64,000 nt of DNA from Streptomyces sp. STR69 (GCF_024519455.1 NZ_JALJRY010000016.1:62001-126000), one strand, 5' to 3'; numbered from the stretch's first letter, positions 16,735 through 25,914 are shown. The notes: a model not told the origin generated them from the letters alone. Translations and numbers: made by a program.

Positions 16735-16826
16735 CGTCACCTCCTGCGGCCGTTCAGCCACGGCGCGAGATCCCGTCGGTGACGGCCGAGGCCGTACCCC
16801 GGTAGCGCATGTCGGGCCGCGCGGAA

Positions 16827-17375
16827 TCAGTGGGATTCGGGGAACCGCAGGTAGCCCACGGGTACCGCCTCGGTGAGCCACACCCCGTTCTCGCTGACCC
16901 GGAACACATGGCCGTCGCCGTGCATCGCGCCCGCGTCGACGGCGAGCACGACGGGTCGGCCGCGACGGGCGCCCACACGGGTCGCGGTCTCCCGGTCGGC
17001 GGAGAGGTGCACGGCATGGCGGTTCATGGGCCGGAGCCCTTCGGCCCGGATCGCGTCCAGGTTGCGCGCCACCGTGCCGTGGAAGAGGTACGACGGCGGG
17101 GTGGCCGGGGGCAGTCCGAGGTCGACCTCGATGCTGTGGCCCTGGCTGGCGCGGATTCGGGTGCCCTCGATCGCGAAGCGGCGCTTGTCGTTCGTGGCCA
17201 CCACATGGTCGAGTTCCTGACGGCTGAAGCGGAACCCGTGCGCGGTACAGGCGGCGATCAGCGTGTCGATCTCGACCCAGCCGGCCTCGTCGAGGGTGAG
17301 CCCGATCCGCTCGGGCTGGTGGCGCAGGTGCTTCGAGAGGTACTTCGACACCTTCACGGTGCGTCTTTCATCCAT
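16827..17375 (-). CDS. kptA: RNA 2'-phosphotransferase KptA/Tpt1
   Basis: A 182-residue KptA/Tpt1 homologue. The N-terminal winged part contains VSKYLSKHLRHQP and the transferase part contains RASQGHS, LFHGTVARN, GLRPMNRHAVHLS and the closing VWLTEAVP. The family removes an internal 2'-phosphate from RNA by transfer to NAD+, giving ADP-ribose 1''-2'' cyclic phosphate. In bacteria the physiological substrate is unclear, since tRNA splicing of the yeast type is absent. The start is uncertain: the ATG chosen (MDERRTVKV) fits family length, but no strong ribosome site is present. Its promoter region contains DnaA-box-like sequences. Confidence 0.88.
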   Translation of the reverse strand: MDERRTVKVSKYLSKHLRHQPERIGLTLDEAGWVEIDTLIAACTAHGFRFSRQELDHVVATNDKRRFAIEGTRIRASQGHSIEVDLGLPPATPPSYLFHGTVARNLDAIRAEGLRPMNRHAVHLSADRETATRVGARRGRPVVLAVDAGAMHGDGHVFRVSENGVWLTEAVPVGYLRFPESH

Positions 17376-17431
17376 CCGCTCAGCATGGCGGGAGAGACGC
17401 GGATCACGCATTTTCTTTTGGAGTCGATGTT

Positions 17432-17486
17432 TGGTCCACAACCAACTGTAGTTATCCACAGGGGTACTTGGCGTTTCTGTGGACAA
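17432..17486. promoter_or_regulatory. DnaA-box group upstream of kptA
   Basis: Within 55 bases are TTATCCACA (17452-17460), TTGTCCACA on the opposite strand (17478-17486), and the one-mismatch TGGTCCACA (17432-17440). The first two match the Streptomyces DnaA box consensus. They lie in the kptA promoter gap, facing the MerR gene end. Confidence 0.65.
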
Positions 17487-17498
17487 CTCCCTGTCATG

Positions 17499-18512
17499 TC
17501 ATACCTGTTCGTCAAGATCAGCCGGGGGGCGGCCATTTGGCATGAGCGCATCCAACGCCCTTGCCCGCAGCTCCCGTTCGGCCGCGAGCGCGACGAACTC
17601 GGCCGCCCTCGCCGGCCCAACCAACCCTTCCACGGCCCGCATCGTCTCCTCGGGGACGGCCACGGAACGTGACGAGAACGCCGGTGCCGAAGGCTCGACC
17701 GCCCCCAGGTGCTGCCGCAGCGAACGGTTGGCGAACAGCCGCATCGCGCGGGCGAGTTCCGCGTCCACCGTCTGCTGCGCGAGCGGGCGCAGCCGTCGTA
17801 CGAGCGAGGCCGCCTCGGCCGCGTCCGCGTCGGTCGGACGGTGCGGTCCTTCGAGGTAGCGGGCGAAGACGTGCTCGGTGGTGAACTCCAGGAAACGGGA
17901 CGCGATGTGCTCGACCTGGACCCTCAACTCCCGCAGATGGGACGAGATCGCGGACAGCGGAACACCCGAGGCGTGCAACTCGACGGCCACCGCGAGCTCT
18001 TGGGGGCTCGGCACGAGGAAGGAGTCGGTGACTCCGGGGACCGGTTCCAGTACGCCGAGTTCGACGGCCTCGGCGACGGCCGCGTCGTCCGGGTTGCCGC
18101 CGAAGCGCCGTTCCAGTTCGGCGCGGGAGATCCGGGCCGCCTCCTCGTCGGTCCACGGCCCGTCGACCTCCGCGACCAGCCCGAGCACCCCGCCCAGGCC
18201 CCGGCCCGCGTCCCAGGCCGCCAGCAACTCCTTGATGGAGGCCAGGGTGTAGCCGCGGTCGAGCAGGTCCGCGATCTGGCGGAGCCGGGCGAGATGGACG
18301 TCGGCGTACACGTTGGCCCGCCCGCGCCGCTCGGGGCGGGGGAGCAGACCGCGGTCCTGATAGGCGCGGATCGTCCGGACAGTGGCCCCGCTGAGCCGCG
18401 CGAGATCCTCGATCCGGTAGGCGACCTCACCGGAGCCAGAGCCAGTCCCGGTGTCGGCGCCAGCGCCGGAGACGATCCCGCTCCCGGTGTCCGAACCGCC
18501 CGCGGCACTCAC
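17499..18512 (-). CDS. MerR-family regulator with long effector region
   Basis: A 337-residue regulator. A Ser/Gly/Thr-rich stretch of about 30 residues precedes a MerR winged helix (YRIEDLARLSGATVRTIRAY, then the wing RANVYADVHLARLRQI). The remaining 230 residues are Ala/Glu/Leu-rich helices with no cysteine pattern, so it is not a metal sensor of the MerR/CueR type and more likely binds an organic effector. The GTG start overlaps the stop of the upstream hydrolase (GTGA), placing it as the last gene of a four-gene operon. It probably controls that operon. Confidence 0.87.
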   Translation of the reverse strand: MSAAGGSDTGSGIVSGAGADTGTGSGSGEVAYRIEDLARLSGATVRTIRAYQDRGLLPRPERRGRANVYADVHLARLRQIADLLDRGYTLASIKELLAAWDAGRGLGGVLGLVAEVDGPWTDEEAARISRAELERRFGGNPDDAAVAEAVELGVLEPVPGVTDSFLVPSPQELAVAVELHASGVPLSAISSHLRELRVQVEHIASRFLEFTTEHVFARYLEGPHRPTDADAAEAASLVRRLRPLAQQTVDAELARAMRLFANRSLRQHLGAVEPSAPAFSSRSVAVPEETMRAVEGLVGPARAAEFVALAAERELRARALDALMPNGRPPADLDEQV

Positions 18513-19456
18513 GCGGCCCCCGCCCGCGCCGCCGGTGACCGTCCCAGGTACTCCACCGCCCGGCTCAGCGATCCCTCCCGCGACGGATGGTAGGAGCGCC
18601 GCAGATAGCGGGGGACGGCCGCGCCGAGCGACCGCCAGGTGGGCAACAGGCCTTTTCGTACAGCCCTGTTGTGCTCGGCGAGCGAGTAGCGGACGCGCCC
18701 GGCGAGTTGGGGATCGTGGCGGATCAGGTAGGCCGTGCCCCAGGCCCACAGGTAGAGCATCACGGGCGCGGTGACCGTCATGCCGGCGATACGGCGGACG
18801 TACCGGGGGAGACCGCGGCCTCCGCAGTGCTGGAACATGTCGAAGGCCACCGCGCGGTGTTCGACCTCCTCCGCGCCGTGCCAGCGCAGCAGGTCGAGCA
18901 TGATCTCGTCGGCGCCCGCCCGGTCGAGGTCCTCGGCGGCCAGGATCCAGTCGCCCAGCACCGCCGTGAACTGCTCGATCGCCGCGACGACCGCCAGCCG
19001 GAAGCGCAGCCACTCGCGCTCCGGCAACGGCGCGCCGAGCGGCGGGCGTTCGCCCAGCAGCCGTTCGAAGAGGAAGTCGACGTACCGGGTGAAGTCGGCG
19101 GTGTCGAGCCGCTGGGCCGCGAGATGATCCAGCACGTGCGCGTGCTGGACGCTGTGTGTGGCCTCCTGGCCCATGAACCCCTTGACGTCCGCGAGGAGTT
19201 CGGGGTCCCTGACCAGCGGCAGGCCCTCCTTGAGGACCTTCACGAACCACCGCTCCCCTGCCGGCAGCAGCAGATGCAGCACGTTGATGACATGCGTGGC
19301 GGTCGGCTCGTCGGGGATCCAGTGCAGGGGCGTGCGCGACCAGTCGAAGGAGACCCGGCGGGGCGCGATCGCGTGGTGCCCGCGCGCGTGGTGCTCGTTC
19401 TCGTGGTGGTCGTTCTCGTCGTACTCGCTGACGTCGTGCTCGTTCGCGGAGGTCAC
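18509..19456 (-). CDS. Predicted metal-dependent hydrolase (PF10118-like)
   Basis: A 315-residue protein. After an acidic, His-rich N-terminal segment (HENEHHARGHH) comes a helical domain with conserved Glu/His groups: GQEATHSVQHAH near residue 95 and WHGAEEVEHRAVAFD near 200. These ExxH-type motifs are characteristic of the family named predicted metal-dependent hydrolase (PF10118) and look like a ferritin-like di-metal centre. There is no export signal; a hydrophobic stretch near residue 230 may touch the membrane. GTGA overlaps on both sides link it to the SDR fusion and the MerR gene. The substrate is unknown; fatty or hydrophobic substrates are plausible from the neighbours. Confidence 0.82.
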   Translation of the reverse strand: MTSANEHDVSEYDENDHHENEHHARGHHAIAPRRVSFDWSRTPLHWIPDEPTATHVINVLHLLLPAGERWFVKVLKEGLPLVRDPELLADVKGFMGQEATHSVQHAHVLDHLAAQRLDTADFTRYVDFLFERLLGERPPLGAPLPEREWLRFRLAVVAAIEQFTAVLGDWILAAEDLDRAGADEIMLDLLRWHGAEEVEHRAVAFDMFQHCGGRGLPRYVRRIAGMTVTAPVMLYLWAWGTAYLIRHDPQLAGRVRYSLAEHNRAVRKGLLPTWRSLGAAVPRYLRRSYHPSREGSLSRAVEYLGRSPAARAGAA

Positions 19457-21231
19457 AGCGGCGGCTCCAGCCGGGCCACCGCCCGCAGCGCGCGCGGTGC
19501 GAACCGGGACAGCAGATGGGCTCCGCGTGCCTCCGGAGTGACCGGTACGACGGCCTGGTCGCGGACGACCGCCCGCAGGATCGCGTCGGCTACCTTCTCC
19601 GGCGGGTAGTTCCGCAGCCCGTACAGCCGCGCCGACCTCTTCTGGCGGCGTTTCTCCTCGTCGGCGTCGACCCCGGCGAAGTGCGCGGTCGAGGTGATGT
19701 TGGTGTTGACCAGGCCCGGGCATATCGCCGAGACACCGATCCCCTGCCCGGACAGCTCCGCGCGCAGGCACTCGCTGAGCATCAGGACGGCGGCCTTGGA
19801 GGTGCTGTAGGCGGGCAGTGTTCTGGAGGGCTGGAACGCCGCCGCCGACGCGGTGTTGACGATGTGTCCGCCCTGGCCGCGCTCGGCCATCTGCTTCCCG
19901 AAGAGCCGGCAGCCGTGGATGACGCCCCACAGGTTGACGTCGAGGACCTTCTTCCAGTCCTCCGGGGTGGTGTCGAAGAAGGAACCGGATAGTCCGATTC
20001 CGGCGTTGTTCACCAGGACGTCCACCACGCCGTACTCGCCGGCGACCTTCGCGGCGAGCTTCTCCATGGCCTGCGCGTCGGAGACGTCGACCGTCTCCGC
20101 CCAGGCCTCGGGGGCACCGATCAGCCGCGCCAACTCGGCGGTGCGGGCGGCACTTTCCGCGTCTCGGTCGACGGCCACCACGCGCGCGCCCGCCTCGGCG
20201 AACGCGAACGCCGTGGCCCGCCCGATCCCGCTGCCCGCCCCCGTGACCAGCACGAGCTGTCCGCCGAACCGCTGGGCGTACTTTCCCGTCCCCGTGGCCG
20301 TCACCGGAGCTCGTTCGCCGGCCGTCACCGGACCCCCTTCGTTGGCGGTCACGAACTCCGTGATCCAGGAAGCGAGTTGATCGGGCCGCGTGCGCGGGAT
20401 CCAGTGCTTGGCCGGCAGCGTCCGCCGCACCAGCTCCGGTGCCCACTCCTCCAGCCCGTCGTAGAGCCGCTCGGAGAGAAACGCGTCCCCCAGGGGCGTG
20501 ACGAGCTGCACGGGCGCGTGCGCGTACGCGTCGGGGCGCGGCCTGCGCAGCCGGGCCCGGACGTTGTCCCGGTACAGCCAGGCGCCGTGGGCCGCGTCGA
20601 TGGGGAGCGACGACGTCGGGTAGTCGCCGCGTGGGACCTTCTCGACGCGCTCCAGGATCTTCGGCCAGCGTCTGCCGAGCGGGCCGCGCCAGGCGAGTTC
20701 GGGCAGCACGGGCGTGTGCAGCAGGTACACGTACCAGGACTTGGCGCCCTGTCCCAGGAGTTGGCCGACGCGGCGCGGGGTGGGCCGGGTCATGCGCTTG
20801 TTGATCCAGTGCCCGAAGTGGTCGAGTGATGGCCCGGACATCGACGTGAAGGAGGCGATACGACCCTCCGTGCGCCCGACGGTGACGAACTCCCAGGACT
20901 GCACCGAGCCCCAGTCGTGCCCCACCAGGTGCACCGGCCGGTCCGGGCTGACCGCGTCCGCGACCGCCAGGAAGTCGTCCGTCAGCTTCTCCAGGGTGAA
21001 CCCGCCCCGCAGCGGCTGCGGGGCCGTGGACCTGCCGTGGCCCCGGACGTCGTAGAGCACGACGTGGAAGCGGTCGGCCAGCCGGGACGCGACCTCGGAC
21101 CACACCTCCTTGCTGTCGGGATAGCCGTGCACCAGGACCACCGTGGGGTTCGACGCGTCCCCCAGCTCGGCCACGCACAGCTCGACTCCGCCGGTCCGCA
21201 CCCGGCGCTCGCGCGCACCCTCAAGCGTCAC
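19453..21231 (-). CDS. Alpha/beta hydrolase - SDR fusion (EphD-like)
   Basis: A 592-residue two-domain enzyme. Residues 1-285 form an alpha/beta hydrolase with the oxyanion segment VHGYPDSKEVW and nucleophile elbow VGHDWGS, whose Asp is the epoxide-hydrolase type. Residues 315-590 form a short-chain dehydrogenase with the NAD(P) loop TGAGSGIGRA, VNNAGIG and the catalytic YSTSKAA. Mycobacterial EphD has the same order and is linked to mycolic acid modification; Streptomyces lacks mycolates, so the substrate differs. GGAGG directly upstream supports the GTG start, which overlaps the M24 peptidase stop. It is the second gene of the operon. Confidence 0.88.
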   Translation of the reverse strand: MTLEGARERRVRTGGVELCVAELGDASNPTVVLVHGYPDSKEVWSEVASRLADRFHVVLYDVRGHGRSTAPQPLRGGFTLEKLTDDFLAVADAVSPDRPVHLVGHDWGSVQSWEFVTVGRTEGRIASFTSMSGPSLDHFGHWINKRMTRPTPRRVGQLLGQGAKSWYVYLLHTPVLPELAWRGPLGRRWPKILERVEKVPRGDYPTSSLPIDAAHGAWLYRDNVRARLRRPRPDAYAHAPVQLVTPLGDAFLSERLYDGLEEWAPELVRRTLPAKHWIPRTRPDQLASWITEFVTANEGGPVTAGERAPVTATGTGKYAQRFGGQLVLVTGAGSGIGRATAFAFAEAGARVVAVDRDAESAARTAELARLIGAPEAWAETVDVSDAQAMEKLAAKVAGEYGVVDVLVNNAGIGLSGSFFDTTPEDWKKVLDVNLWGVIHGCRLFGKQMAERGQGGHIVNTASAAAFQPSRTLPAYSTSKAAVLMLSECLRAELSGQGIGVSAICPGLVNTNITSTAHFAGVDADEEKRRQKRSARLYGLRNYPPEKVADAILRAVVRDQAVVPVTPEARGAHLLSRFAPRALRAVARLEPPL

Positions 21232-22070
21232 TTGTCCTCCGCCCAGCGCCGCACGTGCGGCAGATCGTCGTCGAGCCAGAAGGCGCTCTGTTCGGGGTCC
21301 TTGGAGTCGGTGACGACGAGGATCTCCTCGAACTTGGCGCCCGTGCCCCGGAACCCGAGATGCGGTTCGACCGCCCACAGGCCGGGGTGCGGGGGGTGGT
21401 CGGAGAAGCGGTACGGCGACCACAGCGGGGACCAGCCGTCGCGGTGGCCGTGCAGCGCGTCGCTGGCCAGCCCCTTCAGGGACTGCGTGCCGAACCCGAA
21501 CAACCGCGGGGACCAAGGGCGTTCGGCGACCCGGTCGACCTTGTGCGCGATCACGCCGAAGGGATACGCGCGATGCCGGTTGGCGTAGCCCTGGCGGACC
21601 ATGAGGCGGTCAACGTCCTCGTAGATCTCGCGCAGCGGGCGCCGCTCGCGCACCTCGCGCAGGAGCAGCTCGCGATGGGCCTCCAGGTCGGCGATCAGCC
21701 GGTCCTGCAGCGGATTCGCACCCAGGGAGCCCGAATACCCGATGTCGGCCGTGAAGCCCTTGTACACGGGGGCCATGTCCAGGATGAACGGCATCCCGGG
21801 CTCCAGCCGGCGGTTCGTGGGGAAGAACTGCAGCGGCACCCGGAAGTTCGTGAACGCCGTGCGGTCGCCGAACCAGGCGAAGGGCAGGTGGAACCAGTCC
21901 CGCACACCCTTCGCGCGCAGCCACGACCGCTGCATCCGGGCCGCGTCGCGCTCGGTCACCCCGGGCTCCAGCCGGGCCGCCACAGCCTCGGCGCACTCGT
22001 ACGCCAGCCGCTGGACCTCCCTGAACCCCCGCAGTTCCGCGGAGAGTTCGCGTGTCACCGCCGTAGTCAT
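21228..22070 (-). CDS. M24-family (Xaa-Pro type) metallopeptidase
   Basis: A 280-residue pita-bread-fold peptidase or hydrolase. The five metal ligands of the M24 family can be picked out: Asp in FILDMAPVYKG, Asp in FTADIGYS, His in FGVIAHKVD, Glu in AVEPHLGF and Glu in KFEEILVV. It lacks the N-terminal domain of aminopeptidase P, so substrate choice may differ, and non-peptide hydrolysis (creatinase-like) is possible. It is the first gene of the minus-strand operon. A likely promoter is TTGACG on the minus strand (22152-22157) with 17 bases to a weak CACATT. The operon is divergent from the ABC transporter genes. Confidence 0.83.
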   Translation of the reverse strand: MTTAVTRELSAELRGFREVQRLAYECAEAVAARLEPGVTERDAARMQRSWLRAKGVRDWFHLPFAWFGDRTAFTNFRVPLQFFPTNRRLEPGMPFILDMAPVYKGFTADIGYSGSLGANPLQDRLIADLEAHRELLLREVRERRPLREIYEDVDRLMVRQGYANRHRAYPFGVIAHKVDRVAERPWSPRLFGFGTQSLKGLASDALHGHRDGWSPLWSPYRFSDHPPHPGLWAVEPHLGFRGTGAKFEEILVVTDSKDPEQSAFWLDDDLPHVRRWAEDK

Positions 22071-22174
22071 GCCACCGCCCCACCTGTCCACACCGACTGC
22101 GGTACGTGCCCGTAACTTGACACTGGTGAATGTGACAGTTGTTAGAGGCTGCGTCAATAGGCTTGATCTCTACC

Positions 22175-22183
22175 TGTGGACAA
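22175..22183 (-). promoter_or_regulatory. Single DnaA box
   Basis: TTGTCCACA on the minus strand lies in the divergent promoter region between the M24 operon and the ABC transporter. It is a full consensus match but only nine bases, so chance cannot be excluded. Confidence 0.4.
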
Positions 22184-22211
22184 GTGCGCGGGTCGCTCAC
22201 GTAGCTCTTAA

Positions 22212-22228
22212 GTAGGGGCATCCCCTAC
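22212..22228. promoter_or_regulatory. Palindrome upstream of the ABC operon
   Basis: GTAGGGG and CCCCTAC are separated by CAT, giving 7-bp perfect arms about 80-100 bases before the transporter ATPase. It could be an operator for the divergent promoters or a small RNA hairpin. Confidence 0.4.
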
Positions 22229-22310
22229 GGACCCGTACGCCTGGAGTCTGACGTGAGGACAGCTCTGCGGGGTGACGACCGGAGTGGTCCGCGTCACTAC
22301 CTTCGTAGAC

Positions 22311-23297
22311 GTGACTGTGATCGCGACCGAAAGCCTGAGCAAGCGGTTCCCAAGGGTGACCGCGCTTGACCGGCTCTCCGTGGACGTCGGCCCCGGTGTG
22401 ACGGGGCTCGTCGGTGCCAACGGAGCCGGCAAGTCGACCTTGATCAAGATCCTGCTGGGTCTGTCCCCCGCCTCCGAGGGCCGAGCCGAAGTGCTCGGCC
22501 TCGATGTCGCCACCAAGGGTGCCGACATCCGCGAGCGCGTCGGGTACATGCCGGAGCACGACTGTCTGCCGCCCGACGTCTCGGCCACCGAGTTCGTCGT
22601 CCACATGGCGCGCATGTCCGGACTGCCGCCCACCGCGGCGCGCGAGCGCACCGCGGACACGCTGCGCCATGTCGGCCTGTACGAGGAGCGCTACCGCCCC
22701 ATCGGCGGCTACTCGACGGGCATGAAGCAGCGCGTCAAGCTGGCGCAGGCCCTCGTCCACGACCCGCAGCTGGTCTTCCTGGACGAGCCGACCAACGGCC
22801 TCGACCCGGTCGGCCGTGACGAGATGCTCGGCCTGATCCGCCGTATCTACACGGACTTCGGCATCTCGGTGCTGGTGACCTCGCACCTGCTGGGCGAGTT
22901 GGAGCGCACCTGCGACCACGTGATCGTGGTCGACGGCGGCAAGCTCCTGCGCTCCAGCTCCACCACGGACTTCACCCAGACCACGACGACCCTGGCGATC
23001 GAGGTCACCGACACCGACGAGCACCCGGACGGCACCCGCGCGGTGCGCGAGGCGCTCCACGCGCGCGGGGTGGACACCCACGACGGCAGCGGCCTGCCGG
23101 GCGCGGGCCACGTCCTGCTCCTGACGGCCTCGGGCGAGGAGACGTACGACGTGGTCCGGGACGTGATCGCGGACCTCGGCCTCGGCCTGGTGCGCATGGA
23201 GCAGCGCCGACACCACATCTCCGAGGTCTTCAGCGACACCGAGACCGGCACCGACAGCGACGCAGAGCGGAAGGAGGCCGTAGGCCATGGCAATTGA
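22311..23297 (+). CDS. ABC transporter ATP-binding protein
   Basis: A 328-residue ATPase. Walker A GANGAGKST, Q-loop YMPEHD, signature YSTGMKQRVKLAQA, Walker B LVFLDEPTNGLD and the switch His in VTSHLLGE are all intact. A C-terminal domain of about 90 residues follows. Closest in style to bacterial ABC-2 exporters with gliding-type ATPases. The start is uncertain: the GTG taken here has no ribosome site, but TACCTT ends seven bases before it, as expected of a leaderless transcript; an in-frame GTG lies 13 codons upstream. It overlaps the next gene by 11 bases and leads a four-gene transporter operon. Confidence 0.88.
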   Translation: MTVIATESLSKRFPRVTALDRLSVDVGPGVTGLVGANGAGKSTLIKILLGLSPASEGRAEVLGLDVATKGADIRERVGYMPEHDCLPPDVSATEFVVHMARMSGLPPTAARERTADTLRHVGLYEERYRPIGGYSTGMKQRVKLAQALVHDPQLVFLDEPTNGLDPVGRDEMLGLIRRIYTDFGISVLVTSHLLGELERTCDHVIVVDGGKLLRSSSTTDFTQTTTTLAIEVTDTDEHPDGTRAVREALHARGVDTHDGSGLPGAGHVLLLTASGEETYDVVRDVIADLGLGLVRMEQRRHHISEVFSDTETGTDSDAERKEAVGHGN

Positions 23298-24195
23298 CCA
23301 GCCCCTGGTCCCCCAGCCGGGCGACCAGACCCGCATCCACAACATCGGCTACCGCCACTACGACGGCCCCCGTCTGGGCCGCGCCTACGCCCGCCGCTCC
23401 CTCTACTCGCAGTCCCTGCGCGGCTCCTACGGCCTCGGGCGCTCGGTGAAGTCCAAGGTGTTGCCGATGCTGCTGTTCGTGGTCATGTGCGTGCCCGCGG
23501 CCATCATGGTGGCCGTCGCGGTCGCCACGAAGGCCAAGGACCTGCCTGTCGACTACACGCGCTACGCGATCATCATGCAGGCCGTCATCAGCCTGTACGT
23601 CGCCTCGCAGGCACCCCAGTCCGTCTCGCGCGACCTGCGCTTCAAGACCGTACCGCTGTACTTCTCGCGGCCGATCGAGACCGCCGACTACGTAAGGGCC
23701 AAGTTCGCGGCCCTCGCCTCGGCCATGTTCATCCTGACCGCGGCTCCCCTGATCGTGCTCTACGTAGGAGCGTTGCTCGCGAAGCTCGACTTCGCCGACC
23801 AGACCAAGGGCTTCGCCCAGGGCCTCGTCTCCGTGACCCTCCTCTCCCTGCTCTTCGCCGGCATCGGCCTGGTCATCGCGGCGGTCACCCCGCGCCGCGG
23901 CTTCGGCATCGCGGCCGTCATCGCCGTACTGACCATCTCCTACGGCGCCGTCTCCACCCTCCAGGCGATCGCCAGCGACCAGACCGCCACCCATGCCATC
24001 CCCTGGATCGGCCTCTTCTCGCCCGTCACGCTCATCGACGGCCTCCAGTCGGCCTTCCTGGGCGCGAGTTCGGCGTTCCCCGGAGGCGTCGGCCCCACCC
24101 ACGGAGAAGGCGTCGTCTACGTCCTCGCCGTGCTGGGCCTGATCGCCGCGACCTACGGCCTCCTGATCCGCCGCTACCGGAAGGTGGGCCTGTGA
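23287..24195 (+). CDS. ABC transporter permease
   Basis: A 302-residue membrane protein with about six hydrophobic segments (for instance VLPMLLFVVMCVPAAIMVAV and VYVLAVLGLIAATYGLLI) and a hydrophilic N-terminal 60 residues. This is an ABC-2 type permease matching the ATPase before it. It contains PQSVSRDLRFKTVPLYFSRP, a motif also partly mirrored in the second permease (DDGSVVYLLSKP). Its start lies inside the preceding gene and its stop overlaps the next start by GTGA. The substrate is unknown. Confidence 0.88.
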   Translation: MAIDQPLVPQPGDQTRIHNIGYRHYDGPRLGRAYARRSLYSQSLRGSYGLGRSVKSKVLPMLLFVVMCVPAAIMVAVAVATKAKDLPVDYTRYAIIMQAVISLYVASQAPQSVSRDLRFKTVPLYFSRPIETADYVRAKFAALASAMFILTAAPLIVLYVGALLAKLDFADQTKGFAQGLVSVTLLSLLFAGIGLVIAAVTPRRGFGIAAVIAVLTISYGAVSTLQAIASDQTATHAIPWIGLFSPVTLIDGLQSAFLGASSAFPGGVGPTHGEGVVYVLAVLGLIAATYGLLIRRYRKVGL

Positions 24196-25103
24196 CCACG
24201 CTCTCCATCGACCACGTCTCCCGCTGGTTCGGCAACGTGGTCGCCGTCAACGACATCACGATGAACGTCGGCCCCGGAGTCACCGGACTCCTCGGCCCCA
24301 ACGGCGCTGGAAAGTCCACCCTCATCAACATGATGGGCGGCTTCCTCGCCCCCTCCACCGGCACCGTCACCCTCGACGGCCAGCAGGTCTGGCGCAACGA
24401 ACAGATCTACAAGCACATCGGGATCGTCCCCGAGCGCGAGGCGATGTACGACTTCCTCACGGGACGCGAATTCGTCGTGGCCAACGCCGAGTTGCACGGC
24501 CTCGGCGCCAAGGCCGCCCAGAAGGCGCTCGCTACGGTCGAGATGGAGTACGCGCAGGACCGCAAGATCTCCACGTACTCCAAGGGCATGCGCCAGCGCG
24601 TGAAGATGGCGTCCGCCCTGGTCCACGACCCGTCGCTGCTCCTGCTCGACGAGCCCTTCAACGGCATGGACCCGCGCCAGCGCATGCAACTCATGGACCT
24701 GCTGCGGCGGATGGGCGACGAGGGCCGCACGGTGCTGTTCTCGTCCCACATCCTCGAAGAGGTCGAACAGCTCGCCTGGCACATCGAGGTCGTCGTCGCC
24801 GGACGGCACGCGGCCAGCGGCGACTTCCGCAAGATCCGCCGCCTGATGACCGACCGCCCGCACCGCTATCTGGTCCGCTCCAGCGACGACCGCGCCCTCG
24901 CCGCCGCGCTGATCGCGGACCCGTCGACCTCGGGCATCGAAGTCGACCTGGCCGAGGGCGCGCTGCGCATCCAGGCCGTCGACTTCGGCCGGTTCACCGC
25001 CCTGCTGCCCCGGGTGGCCAGGGACCACGGCATCCGGCTGCTCACGGTCTCGCCGTCGGACGAGTCGCTCGAATCCGTCTTCTCGTATCTCGTCGCGGCG
25101 TAG
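24192..25103 (+). CDS. ABC transporter ATP-binding protein (second)
   Basis: A 303-residue ATPase paralogous to the first. Walker A GPNGAGKST, signature YSKGMRQRVKMASA, Walker B LLLLDEPFNGMD and switch FSSHILEE are intact. The GTG start overlaps the permease stop. The two ATPases and two permeases in one operon suggest a heteromeric ABC-2 exporter rather than two separate systems. No substrate gene is adjacent. Confidence 0.9.
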   Translation: MTTLSIDHVSRWFGNVVAVNDITMNVGPGVTGLLGPNGAGKSTLINMMGGFLAPSTGTVTLDGQQVWRNEQIYKHIGIVPEREAMYDFLTGREFVVANAELHGLGAKAAQKALATVEMEYAQDRKISTYSKGMRQRVKMASALVHDPSLLLLDEPFNGMDPRQRMQLMDLLRRMGDEGRTVLFSSHILEEVEQLAWHIEVVVAGRHAASGDFRKIRRLMTDRPHRYLVRSSDDRALAAALIADPSTSGIEVDLAEGALRIQAVDFGRFTALLPRVARDHGIRLLTVSPSDESLESVFSYLVAA

Positions 25104-25114
25104 GAGGCCAAGAG

Positions 25115-25834
25115 ATGTACGACCCCACAGTCGCCCGACTCACCTACCGGGCCCTGCTCGGCAAGCGCCGGGCCCTCATCCTGGGCGCCCTGCCCCTGCT
25201 GCTGATCGTGATCTCCGTGGTGGTGCGGGGCCTCACCGGCGCCGACGACCAGACCGCCGTCGACGTCCTGGGCGGCCTCGGCCTCGCCACGATGGTGCCG
25301 ATCATCGGCGTCATCGCGGGCACGGGCGCGATCGGACCGGAGATCGACGACGGCTCCGTGGTGTATCTGCTGTCCAAGCCGCTGAAGCGGCCCACGATCA
25401 TCTTCACCAAGCTGATCGTCGCGGTCGGCGTCACCATGGTGTTCTCGGCGGTCCCCATGCTGATCGCCGGGCTCATCCTCAACGGCAACGGCCAACAGAT
25501 CGCCGTCGCCTACACGGTGGCCGCGCTGGTCGCCTCCATCGCCTACGCGGCGCTCTTCCTGCTGCTCGGTACGGTGTCCCGGCACGCGGTGGTCTTCGGA
25601 CTCGTCTACGCCCTCGTCTGGGAGGCCCTGTTCGGCTCCCTGGTCGCCGGCGCCCGCACGCTGAGCGTCCAGCAGTGGTCGCTGGCCGTCGCCCACAAGG
25701 TGGCCGGCGGCGACCTGGTGACCTCGGACGTCGGACTGACCACGGCGACGGTGTTCCTGGTCGCGGTCACCGTGGGAGCGACCTGGTACGCCGGACAGAA
25801 GCTGCGCTCGCTGAAGCTCGTCGGCGAGGAATGA
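25115..25834 (+). CDS. ABC transporter permease (second)
   Basis: A 239-residue integral membrane protein with six predicted membrane segments, starting soon after the N-terminus (ALILGALPLLLIVISVVV). It is shorter than the first permease and lacks its N-terminal tail. An AGGAGG ribosome site lies ten bases before the ATG, 11 bases after the ATPase stop. It completes the transporter operon. Confidence 0.87.
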   Translation: MYDPTVARLTYRALLGKRRALILGALPLLLIVISVVVRGLTGADDQTAVDVLGGLGLATMVPIIGVIAGTGAIGPEIDDGSVVYLLSKPLKRPTIIFTKLIVAVGVTMVFSAVPMLIAGLILNGNGQQIAVAYTVAALVASIAYAALFLLLGTVSRHAVVFGLVYALVWEALFGSLVAGARTLSVQQWSLAVAHKVAGGDLVTSDVGLTTATVFLVAVTVGATWYAGQKLRSLKLVGEE

Positions 25835-25914
25835 CAGGTCCTGATCTTGACGGGGGCTTCATCTCTGTCCGGGCACACTGGGCAAACGGGGACGCACGGC
25901 TAGGAGGAACGGGG

